Both the position numbers and the translations under genes were made by a program. From Shewanella livingstonensis (GTDB lineage Bacteria > Pseudomonadota > Gammaproteobacteria > Enterobacterales > Shewanellaceae), in assembly GCF_003855395.1 (NCBI RefSeq), contig NZ_CP034015.1, positions 4,474,001 through 4,538,000 on the forward strand: a stretch of DNA of 64,000 nt. Reading direction: 5' to 3'. This document shows positions 46,537-54,746 of this stretch, piece after piece. The notes under the pieces were generated by a model. It searched no databases. It was not told the origin of the DNA and was given only the letters and a program-made list of their open reading frames with translations. Position 1 is the stretch's first letter. Each line of letters begins with the position of its first letter.

Positions 46537-47115
46537 ATGAATATACTGCAACGTTATCGTCTACTGCCCACCAACATATTAATGTGTTGTTTGTTTTTCA
46601 GCGTGGGAGTGTACAGTGTGGGAGTGAATAGTGCAGAAAGTACGGCGAATATCGACACCAGCAAACTGGGGGATATAAAAGCGGTTAAGTTTAATAACCC
46701 ACAAGTGATGACCTCGGGTTTACCCACAGAGCAGCAATTTGAACAACTTGCTCAAGCTGGTATTAAAACCGTAATAAACCTGATCCCTAACGACAACCCA
46801 AATGCGCTACCAAATGAGCAACAGATCGTCACTCAACTGGGCATGAACTATCACAATATCAATGTCGATTGGCAAAATCCTACACAAGAAAACCTAGCGC
46901 AGTTTTATAGCCTGATGCAGCAAAATGGCGATGCACCAGTGCTAGTGCATTGCGCCGCTAATTACCGTGCCTCTGCATTTTATTATTTATACCAAACTCA
47001 CCAAAATAACGCGCCGTCAATGGCCGAGGCACTGACGCCCTGGGGCGATTTACAACAAAGCTTTGCAGAATACCCACAGTGGAAAAAGTTGATAGAAGAC
47101 GTACAAGCTCAATAA
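46537..47115 (+). CDS. DUF442 / protein tyrosine phosphatase-like exported protein
   Basis: A 192-residue protein with an N-terminal hydrophobic segment, possibly a signal peptide or anchor, and a phosphatase fold of the beta-lactamase-hydrolase-like (TIGR01244) type. The P-loop is HCAANYRAS (HCX5R) near residue 140; VMTSGLPTEQQFEQLAQAGI is the typical early motif. Substrate is unknown. Start at 46537 is supported by AAGGGGATCAC; the longer upstream frame lacks a ribosome site. Confidence 0.75.
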   Translation: MNILQRYRLLPTNILMCCLFFSVGVYSVGVNSAESTANIDTSKLGDIKAVKFNNPQVMTSGLPTEQQFEQLAQAGIKTVINLIPNDNPNALPNEQQIVTQLGMNYHNINVDWQNPTQENLAQFYSLMQQNGDAPVLVHCAANYRASAFYYLYQTHQNNAPSMAEALTPWGDLQQSFAEYPQWKKLIEDVQAQ

Positions 47116-47211
47116 TATATTAGAGAAATCGATAATATTGATGGTACGATGATGTTGTTCAAATTTCAGGCTCATCATGTACCTACAGTTTGTTTTAAGG
47201 AAAAAACAACT

Positions 47212-47886
47212 ATGTTGAAATCGATTATCGTCTTTATTTGTGTTTTATTTTTAACTTACTTTTGTTACTCATATTTTAGTCAACAAGCGACTAACTCTAT
47301 TGATCTGCCAGATGTCGCGTCTACAACAAGCTCTGAGCCTCAAACCACATCAAATAGTATACCGAATACAAGTGATGAGATAATCGCAGAAGTACCCAAT
47401 GATATTGAATTAAACACTAGTGTAGTCACCGAGGTTAATGAAGATTTCTTCAACCAATTTACCCATTTGAATAAAAATCATTTTCAGAGTTCTGAACAGT
47501 TAACGTCAGGCTTTATAAATGAAGATGGTGAGGTATCTAAAGCGGCTCTAGAGGATACATTTAAAGCGAGTAATTTTGACGAGTTTATTGAACAAGTTGA
47601 TTCTATAGAAAAATCAGAAAATGCAGCAATACGTGAAGCCACTTTAGCTCAAAGTTTATATCAGTTAGAAGATATTCAAGTTTATTCTGAACGTTATTCT
47701 TGCGCTGGAAAAATTTGTTTAGTGTCTTTTAACTTTGATGGTAATGATGAAAACACTGCTGAATTGTCTAAATTTACTGCCAACTATTCCTTTACCAATA
47801 TCATTGAAGGTGAAAATGGTACTAAGCAATTTAAAGCCGTTTACATTGAAACAGATGACCCATCGACGCTCAGTCTAAGTTACTAA
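47212..47886 (+). CDS. Membrane-anchored protein of unknown function
   Basis: A 224-residue protein. One N-terminal helix (about residues 3-22), a Ser/Thr-rich acidic linker to residue 65, and a globular end with a cysteine pair (SCAGKICLV) near residue 165. AAGG precedes the ATG. No family recognised; one anchor and a periplasmic domain are all that can be said. It follows the phosphatase gene by about 96 bases in the same direction. Confidence 0.55.
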   Translation: MLKSIIVFICVLFLTYFCYSYFSQQATNSIDLPDVASTTSSEPQTTSNSIPNTSDEIIAEVPNDIELNTSVVTEVNEDFFNQFTHLNKNHFQSSEQLTSGFINEDGEVSKAALEDTFKASNFDEFIEQVDSIEKSENAAIREATLAQSLYQLEDIQVYSERYSCAGKICLVSFNFDGNDENTAELSKFTANYSFTNIIEGENGTKQFKAVYIETDDPSTLSLSY

Positions 47887-48027
47887 TAATGATATTAAGT
47901 TAAATGGTTTATGTGCAGCAGGAATGCTGCACTTGATGATGAAGGCTTAACGTTATGCCCTTGTCTGTGACTATACCAGGTCAATATCGGGCCAATATCA
48001 GGCAAGTGACAATGCAAATAACGTTAT

Positions 48028-48996
48028 CTACTGCGGCGTACCAGCACTGTTCAAATCCATTTTATACACAGGTGCAGGAATAGTCTCTGAGGTGATATAA
48101 ATACTCTGGCCATCTTGACTAAATCCTACCGCTTCGGCTTGTTTTATTGCTGGCAGAGCAATCTGTTGTGGCGTTGTAGAAAACAACGTTAACCAATCAC
48201 CTGTCTCGGTCTCGGTTTGAGTAAAATAGAACGCGTGAGTGTAGGTTAATACCACCGCCGATAAACCATCAGCTGATATATCCATGGCTGTAGGTTTTCC
48301 GGCAAAACCAATCCAGGTATAGATACTGGCATAATCGAGTATCGCGGTTGGTAATGGCGCGATTTCGCCCAGTTTTTTGGCTTGCTTGCTAACCATTTGA
48401 ACCGATGAATTGTTTGAAGCACGGTGTCCTAAAGCTGGAGCAATTAAAGGTAGCTCATATAATATTGGCAGCGTATCGCGTTTGGTCAATAGCAGTATTT
48501 TACCCTTTACACTATCTACCGCGACAGATTCACAATCGTGAGACCCATCTGGGTAGGTAAATGTCATGCTCCAAACGGGTTTAGCCGACAGTGTTTTTTG
48601 GCCATTCAGTTGGCTTAAATCAGGCTCTTTGATCAGATGTAGCTGATACTGCGATCGTTTCGCCTGGTTATCACCCACATCGGCGATCAATAAATACGAT
48701 TCACCTTGGTAAACGAACGAGGCGATGTCTTCCCAATCGTTATTCTTAACGCCTGTAATGTTAACTGTCGCCAACTGATGACCTTGGCTATCAATGGCAA
48801 AAATCCTTGCGGTGTCACCACTGTCGTTATGTACCCACAATATATTGTCGTTGAGCCTCGATACCGCGAATCCGCTGGCTTCGTCAATAGACGGCGCTGT
48901 AATGCTGCCCGCTTGGCTCATGCCTGTTGGCATCGCACAAGCACTGGTCGATAACGCCAATATTAAATACAAAAACAGAGAAAGACGGTTAAACAT
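48028..48996 (-). CDS. Exported beta-propeller-like protein
   Basis: A 322-residue protein with an N-terminal signal (FLYLILALSTSAC, a possible lipobox). ASGFAVSRLNDNILWVHNDSG, NNDWEDIASF, LLIADVGDN and DCESVAVD are spaced like the blades of a propeller of the YjiK or phytase-esterase kind. An acidic DWEDIA motif recurs in such families as a calcium site. Function is unknown. It stands alone. Confidence 0.6.
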   Translation of the reverse strand: MFNRLSLFLYLILALSTSACAMPTGMSQAGSITAPSIDEASGFAVSRLNDNILWVHNDSGDTARIFAIDSQGHQLATVNITGVKNNDWEDIASFVYQGESYLLIADVGDNQAKRSQYQLHLIKEPDLSQLNGQKTLSAKPVWSMTFTYPDGSHDCESVAVDSVKGKILLLTKRDTLPILYELPLIAPALGHRASNNSSVQMVSKQAKKLGEIAPLPTAILDYASIYTWIGFAGKPTAMDISADGLSAVVLTYTHAFYFTQTETETGDWLTLFSTTPQQIALPAIKQAEAVGFSQDGQSIYITSETIPAPVYKMDLNSAGTPQ

Positions 48997-49125
48997 AATG
49001 ATGAGTTACTCGAACAGTCGCAGGCAAAAGTTGGTGTATTCTAACAACAATATCCGAGATTATTACTAAAAAGATAAAAAAACGACTAACTCATATTCAT
49101 CGACACTTTAAAGATTACTGATTTG

Positions 49126-49626
49126 TTATAGCCATGCTCGTTCAAATGCATTTGTCATATCAAATGGTTTGTTAATACCTTCCACTGACTGTAGTTTACT
49201 TCGGTATCCTGCGGGTAATGAATCAAACTTTTTTTGCGCTTTCAATTCTGAAACAGAAAATATTAACAATTTTATTTTGTCTATTTCTTGACTGACAAAA
49301 GTATTTTGATTTTTCTTATTTTCATATTCTAAGTCTAAAAGCACTTGGAGTAACGCTGTGTATTCATCTCCAACACAAAGCCTCATCGCTTTAAGATGTA
49401 AATAACCTAAAGCCTCGCCAGCTGAAATGGGTAACTGTTTCAGAATGTCTATACTGTTCTCAGATAATTGATTCATTTTTGAAATACTTAAACATTTATC
49501 ATGTTTGACTTCAAAGGCAGTAAATTTATCACTCAATACATTCATACCAAAATCTAAGTACTCATCAGCCAAAACTTGTGAAGATGAGGTAATTAAGATA
49601 AAAAATAAAAACGATAATATCTTCAT
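49126..49626 (-). CDS. Exported protein of unknown function
   Basis: A 166-residue frame with a signal peptide (MKILSFLFFILITSSSQVLA) and a helical mature part with two cysteines (KCLSISK, MRLCVGD). It overlaps the upstream frame's stop by four bases (ATGA type), implying the two are one operon. No family recognised. Confidence 0.5.
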   Translation of the reverse strand: MKILSFLFFILITSSSQVLADEYLDFGMNVLSDKFTAFEVKHDKCLSISKMNQLSENSIDILKQLPISAGEALGYLHLKAMRLCVGDEYTALLQVLLDLEYENKKNQNTFVSQEIDKIKLLIFSVSELKAQKKFDSLPAGYRSKLQSVEGINKPFDMTNAFERAWL

Positions 49627-49928
49627 TTTACTTTACAACCATAGTGGACTGACTTCCAAAACAACCTCTCCTTTGATGAGATTTCAGATCTTAACATTTG
49701 CATACCTGCAATTGTTTCAATTTGATTGTTTGCAAACCTATCAAGCGAAGAGAAAGTCTTAAAAAAATACTCCCAGTTTGTAGAGTAAATACTATAAGAA
49801 GTTTGACTTGTATTACTAGACACAGATTTGAAAGCTAAAGTATTTCCAACTACATTATTTGAAGCTTTGGCATTAACGCCTAAACCACCAAAAATAAGAA
49901 TCAATTGACCGAGCAATGTAACCCACAA
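49623..49928 (-). CDS. Hypothetical protein, probably 5' truncated
   Basis: A 101-residue frame starting only at a TTG. The frame stays open further upstream, to a TAG near 50015, with protein-like sequence (LDATSIEAINSINDIL), so the original gene may have been longer. It lies 70 bases from the IS3-type insertion, which may have removed its start. No family recognised. Confidence 0.4.
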   Translation of the reverse strand: MWVTLLGQLILIFGGLGVNAKASNNVVGNTLAFKSVSSNTSQTSYSIYSTNWEYFFKTFSSLDRFANNQIETIAGMQMLRSEISSKERLFWKSVHYGCKVK

Positions 49929-50108
49929 GCCAGTATCTTTACTTTTTAAAATATCATTTATCGAATTTATTGCTTCAATACTCGTTGCATCAAGCTCTAA
50001 ATCTACTATTGTTGGACAAACTTTCTATCCATGACAATTAATCCATTAATTTAATTTATTATTGAAAATAGCAAACGGCGTTTTTCAAGACAGTTGTCGC
50101 CTAAATTG

Positions 50109-51173
50109 TTAAGCAGCTTCTTTGTGTTGCTCTGGATTTAACTCCACAGCGCCTATTGGCTGCCAGTTTCGCTCTTCTTTTGACCATCGCTCTGGATGTT
50201 CATTTCTTTTTGTCTGATACAACGCTTTTCGCTTCGCCAGTATTCCCACATCAAGACCATCATGCCTCTGGTTTGGTGTCACAAACTTAATCCTGCTATG
50301 GCGATGCTCGTTGTTGTACCAATAAACAAATTCATTGACCCATTTACGCGCGGCTTCTAACGACTTAAAACCTTCACTAGGCCAACGTGGATGATACTTT
50401 ACCGTTCTAAATAGCGATTCTGAGTACGGATTGTCATTACTTACCCTTGGACGGCTTCGTGAGGTCACAACGCCTAAATCGTACATCTTAGCTCGCATCG
50501 TCAAGCTCTTCATGGGCGCGCCATTATCTGAGTGCAACACAACGTCTTTCTTTAAGCATTTCTCTGACCAGACCGTACGCTCTAGTAGTGCTGCAGCTTG
50601 CTCACCTGTTTCACTGTCGTGAACTTCCCAACCGACGATTTTTCGACTGTAAATATCTTCTATCATGTACAGATAATAGTGCTTTCCTATCACCGTTGTA
50701 GGCAGGTAACTGATATCCCAACTCCACACTTCGTTCGCTTTTTTAGCCGTATAACTGGTTGGCTTTTGATGAACATTTCTCGGCTTAGCTTTGCCTCGGT
50801 GGTGCAACATGTTTTCTGCATGCAAGATACGGTAAAAACTCGACTCAGAAGCAATATACTCACCTCTGTCGGCGAGTATAGGTACAATTTGGCTTGGCGG
50901 TAATGAGGCAAACTCTTCACGGTTACACACATCAATTACGGCCTGTTTTTCGTCTTGACTCAGTTTATTCCCAGGCTCTGGTCGCGTAACTGTAGGCCTT
51001 TTATCTGCGCCAATCTCACCGTCTATTCGCCAACGCTGTAAGGTTCTTGTTGATAACCCAATCACGTCACAGGCCTTATCTTGCCTCGTACCTGATGCTA
51101 CTGCGGTGCTGACCCATTGCGCGTATTTCTGCCTATCGGTCAGCGAAATCAGTCTTCCTCTTTTTCTTTCCAA
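50109..51173 (-). CDS. IS3-family transposase OrfB (DDE integrase domain)
   Basis: Up to 354 residues. A helix-turn-helix-like start (ACDVIGLSTRTLQRW), an HTH_21-like segment, then the rve core: WSWDISYLPT (first Asp near 150), VVLHSDNGAPM (second Asp near 217), YSESLFRTVKY (Glu near 253). Expressed as an OrfAB fusion by -1 frameshifting; the TTG listed as start lies within the overlap with orfA, at GGAAAGAAAAAGAGG. Intact. Confidence 0.9.
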   Translation of the reverse strand: MERKRGRLISLTDRQKYAQWVSTAVASGTRQDKACDVIGLSTRTLQRWRIDGEIGADKRPTVTRPEPGNKLSQDEKQAVIDVCNREEFASLPPSQIVPILADRGEYIASESSFYRILHAENMLHHRGKAKPRNVHQKPTSYTAKKANEVWSWDISYLPTTVIGKHYYLYMIEDIYSRKIVGWEVHDSETGEQAAALLERTVWSEKCLKKDVVLHSDNGAPMKSLTMRAKMYDLGVVTSRSRPRVSNDNPYSESLFRTVKYHPRWPSEGFKSLEAARKWVNEFVYWYNNEHRHSRIKFVTPNQRHDGLDVGILAKRKALYQTKRNEHPERWSKEERNWQPIGAVELNPEQHKEAA

Positions 51174-51649
51174 TAGGCATCGAACTTTTTTCCGAGGACG
51201 AGTAAAGCTGCCGCTTCTGCTAACGCTTTATCCTTTCTACGTAATTCGCGTTCGAGCTCGTTAATGCGTTTTTTATCGGTCTTCTCCTCAGGTGTTATCT
51301 TGGCTTTTCTCGTGAGTGTTGTGCTTGGATTGCCGGCAATACAAGCTTGCTTCCATTCGTTAACTTGCTCAGGGTATAACCCTTTAGCTCGGCAATATTC
51401 ACTTAACTCAACTGCCGACAAAGAGGCGGTTTCCAATACCACTGAAAACTTTTCCTCACTTGACCACTTATCTGATGAACTGACTTTTGACACGTTTAAC
51501 CCTGAGGTATTAAATTGCTTTTGCCAACTATACAGGGTTGAAAGCTTAATGCCTTCTTGCTCTGCAAACTGACGAACCGACAAATCACTTTGACTAAGCT
51601 TGTTTAATATCGCTTCTTTAAATTGAACTGAATGCCTTTGATAATTCAC
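51149..51649 (-). CDS. IS3-family transposase OrfA
   Basis: 166 residues, with an N-terminal helix-turn-helix (HSVQFKEAILNKLSQSDLSV) and a second segment of similar kind near residue 65, then a leucine-zipper-like coiled coil ahead of the frameshift (KRINELERELRRKDKALAEA). It is longer than many IS3 OrfA proteins because the HTH appears duplicated. Its stop overlaps the start of orfB by 25 bases in the -1 frame. Confidence 0.85.
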   Translation of the reverse strand: MNYQRHSVQFKEAILNKLSQSDLSVRQFAEQEGIKLSTLYSWQKQFNTSGLNVSKVSSSDKWSSEEKFSVVLETASLSAVELSEYCRAKGLYPEQVNEWKQACIAGNPSTTLTRKAKITPEEKTDKKRINELERELRRKDKALAEAAALLVLGKKFDAYWKEKEED

Positions 51650-51822
51650 TTGCTTTAACTTACCGCGCCCTGTTTATTTGTAAATTAATTGAGGCGACAA
51701 CTATCCTGACACAGGGGGCAAATAAAAAAACATAAAACAAGATTATATAATTTACATTATTACTTCTGATGTAAAATGCATTAATTCCATCAATAAACAT
51801 AACTTAAATAATATTTTTAAAC

Positions 51823-51860
51823 AAAAAAAGGCCACTTTCTTTGTTCCGAAGAAAGTGGCC
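51823..51860 (-). terminator. Terminator of the TonB-dependent receptor gene
   Basis: GGCCACTTTCTT and AAGAAAGTGGCC, 12 pairs, loop of seven; the A run before it gives seven Ts on the minus strand. Confidence 0.9.
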
Positions 51861-51977
51861 ATGCACATTTTTAGCGATTGAAATGATGAATAAAAACCGC
51901 TAAAAACAAGTACTCTTTTATACGTGACTCTTGAACGTACTATTACACGTAATAATTAAACGTAACGATTAAACCTA

Positions 51978-54662
51978 TTAATACTCATAGCTAAATTGCA
52001 AAGTGAACTCTGTGCCAGGGTCTTTAGCGTACACTTGCAGATCTTGCTGTTCGTATTCAGTGGTTTCACCTAAGATATTTTTCGCTTTTACTTTTACCGT
52101 AACGCTATCTGTCGGGAATAAACTGTACGTAAAATCAAGGCTATGGAATGGCTTTTCAAATACATCGTCTAAACCACCACGGCCACCGTAAGCAATGCGT
52201 TCACCAAACACGTTATACACTAATGTGGCGCTGTGATAACTGTCTGACGAGTCATAACTTAGCTGTAAGTTAGCCACCCATTGTGAATGTCCGGTCATGC
52301 GGCGAGTTTTATTGGTTGGGTCTATTTCGCCGTTAGCAGCGATATCGATTTCTGAGTCACCTAGGGTTAAGTTACCCGCAATAAAGAAGTCTTCCCAAAT
52401 GCTGCCTTCGCTACCTAAAAACTCAAGCTCTTGTAAGAACTCGGTTTCAAGGCCGTACACATAACCCGACTGCGCGTTATAAAACTTGAGCTGACGCCCG
52501 GCTTCTGAAATTCGTTGAATCGGCTCAATGGGTGCGTCTACATCTTTATAGAATGCACCCATGCTGAAATTATTACCCGAATCTGAATAGTATTCCCAAC
52601 GTAGGTCTAAGTTAAGAATGTCTGAACTCTTTAACTCTGGGTTACCGAAGAAGTCAAAACCAGTAACGGGGTCTTGAAATCGAACCGGTGACACTTCACG
52701 TAAGTCTGGACGCACAATGGTTTTACTCGCACCTAAACGCCATTGGGTGGTGTCGGTTTGTTTCCAGGTTAATGACAACGATGGGAACCAACCGTCTTCA
52801 GCTATCACGTAGTCAGATAACTGATAACGACCACCTTCATCTGATATTTCACCATCAGGGTCGATGGGCAATGTGACGCGACGAAAATCTTCATAACGAA
52901 TACCAGCATAGACACGCCACACATCGTCAAAGTCGATGTCCATACTCAAAAACGCTGCGTCGTTTTTCTCGGCGGCAATGTAGTCTTCGGTGTCAGTTGA
53001 TGCGTCTTTCAGCTCTAGCCCCAAGGTATTGTCGGTAATGTTTTTATCAGAGAAAATCTCGTCAAAATCACCCGCTAAAATAGCGCCATTGGCATCGGTT
53101 GGGCTTAAGTCGACATCAAACCCTAAACGAGTTGCATAGCTTTCACGAGTACGCTCAAAGTATTCATAACCGGTAGTCAGTTTAACTACAGCACCGTCTA
53201 AATTAATTGGGTAAGTAAAATCCCAAGCATAGTTTTGGCTGTCATCTTCTAGGCGACTGTAGACATACTTGGGTGCATCTTGAGTGTTGAGGTTACGTGA
53301 TAATAATTGGTTGCTGTCGTCTAAAATCACGTTGTAGGTATACGACACTTCATTTGGTGCATAACGCTCAGAACGTGCATCGGAGAACTTCCAATTAAAT
53401 TCAGCGTCATTCAAATATTCAATAAAATGATGACCTTTAATTTGGTTACTGATAAGCGAACGTTCTTCGTAATCAATGGCGTAAACTTGCAGTGCATTTG
53501 GCTCACCCAAGGTATCGATGGTTTCTTCAATCCCCATAGACACATCATCTGAAGTGTCTTGCAGGTAAGTGGTGAAGGTTTCGATTTTATGGTTGTAGCC
53601 AATCTCTAAGCCTAAGTTAAGCATGCCAGACACTTGGACTATTGAGTCGGTACCGACGATGTCTTTCTGGTTTTCAACTTGTACTTGGCTGCTATCACCA
53701 TCAAGCTCAACTTCACGTTTAGTGTAGTTTTCAGCTTGCTTCTTGTAAGACACGGCTGACAATGCACCAAAAATAATATCGTCGGTAATGTCCCAACGAT
53801 CACCAATGGCGATATCGCCGCGCATTGCAGGGTCTGTACTTTGGCTGTGTACCGTCATATCGCGGTACATGTCTAGTGCTAGTTCGCGGTTAACTTGTTG
53901 TGCTGCTGGGTAATTTATAGCGCCACTTGAATTGCTGACGATATCAATTGGGCTAATTCCACCATATTGATTAATGGTGTTATTAATGTTGCTTGGCATG
54001 CTGCGAGTGCCATCGTCTTGGCCGGTCCAATCATCGCCACCACCGTTGTAGGTGTAGCTGTCATTTGAGTCATTGGTGTTATAACGGCCGCCCACTGACG
54101 CTTTAAAAAAGAAGTCGGCCGGAATTGATTTAGTGCGAATATCAACATGCCCGCCACCAAATGCGGCAGGTGAATTGGCTGAGGCAGACTTTTGCACCGA
54201 TAACGATTCAATGATCGATGCAGGAAACATATCTAAAGGTACAACGTTACGAGTCGGGTCTGGCGATGGCACTGTCGCGCCATTCAGTGAGGTACTTGAA
54301 TAACGCTCACCTAAACCACGCACATAAATAAACTTGCCATCTTTTAAGGTTAAACCGGTCACACGACGCAGCGCGGCGGCGGCATCACCGTCACCAGTTC
54401 TTGAAATTTGTTCTGAGCCCATAATATCGGCTACAGCAATTTGTTCACGACGTTCTTCAGTGGCTTCTGATGCAGAGCTACGTAAACGCCCGGTCACTGA
54501 AATAACTTCTATCGGTTCAATTGGAATCACTTCACCAGGGTCACGAACAGGCGCTGGTTCTTGCGAGTATACTGGGGTAGCTGTTAAAAGTGTCGCCGCA
54601 GAAATCACAGAGAGAATGGCAAGGCTTAACTTATTAACGGTAAAACTCGGCTTGGTTTTCAT
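51978..54662 (-). CDS. TonB-dependent receptor
   Basis: An 894-residue outer-membrane receptor. Signal peptide ends PVYS; the plug spans about residues 60-185 (MGSEQISRTGDGDAAAALRR, FIYVRGLGERYSS); the barrel runs to the last residues FTLQFSYEY with a terminal aromatic. The YVRGLGERYSSTSLNG signature marks the subfamily often annotated as carbohydrate or unknown-ligand receptors in alteromonads. It follows a very large lipoprotein gene by 84 bases in the same direction; the two probably form one surface system. Ligand unknown. Confidence 0.92.
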   Translation of the reverse strand: MKTKPSFTVNKLSLAILSVISAATLLTATPVYSQEPAPVRDPGEVIPIEPIEVISVTGRLRSSASEATEERREQIAVADIMGSEQISRTGDGDAAAALRRVTGLTLKDGKFIYVRGLGERYSSTSLNGATVPSPDPTRNVVPLDMFPASIIESLSVQKSASANSPAAFGGGHVDIRTKSIPADFFFKASVGGRYNTNDSNDSYTYNGGGDDWTGQDDGTRSMPSNINNTINQYGGISPIDIVSNSSGAINYPAAQQVNRELALDMYRDMTVHSQSTDPAMRGDIAIGDRWDITDDIIFGALSAVSYKKQAENYTKREVELDGDSSQVQVENQKDIVGTDSIVQVSGMLNLGLEIGYNHKIETFTTYLQDTSDDVSMGIEETIDTLGEPNALQVYAIDYEERSLISNQIKGHHFIEYLNDAEFNWKFSDARSERYAPNEVSYTYNVILDDSNQLLSRNLNTQDAPKYVYSRLEDDSQNYAWDFTYPINLDGAVVKLTTGYEYFERTRESYATRLGFDVDLSPTDANGAILAGDFDEIFSDKNITDNTLGLELKDASTDTEDYIAAEKNDAAFLSMDIDFDDVWRVYAGIRYEDFRRVTLPIDPDGEISDEGGRYQLSDYVIAEDGWFPSLSLTWKQTDTTQWRLGASKTIVRPDLREVSPVRFQDPVTGFDFFGNPELKSSDILNLDLRWEYYSDSGNNFSMGAFYKDVDAPIEPIQRISEAGRQLKFYNAQSGYVYGLETEFLQELEFLGSEGSIWEDFFIAGNLTLGDSEIDIAANGEIDPTNKTRRMTGHSQWVANLQLSYDSSDSYHSATLVYNVFGERIAYGGRGGLDDVFEKPFHSLDFTYSLFPTDSVTVKVKAKNILGETTEYEQQDLQVYAKDPGTEFTLQFSYEY

Positions 54663-54746
54663 ACTTAACTATCCTGTATGCGGTTCAGAGATAGCCGCCC
54701 TTGCGGGCGGCTATTAATAGGTCACAAATTAACGTTATCGAGGTGA

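Larger units (their letters stand above)
50083..51711 (-). mobile_element. IS3-family insertion sequence, complete
   Basis: About 1.63 kb with imperfect terminal inverted repeats: the right end read inward is TGTCAGGATAGTTGTCGCCT and the left end TTTCAAGACAGTTGTCGCCT. It encodes orfA and orfB in overlapping frames. No target duplication could be seen by eye, so the outer boundaries may be off by a few bases. Confidence 0.82.

Noticed and set aside
50083..51711. Clear target-site duplication around the IS3-type element
   Set aside because: Flanks on the two sides share no convincing 3-5 base duplication at the inferred ends.
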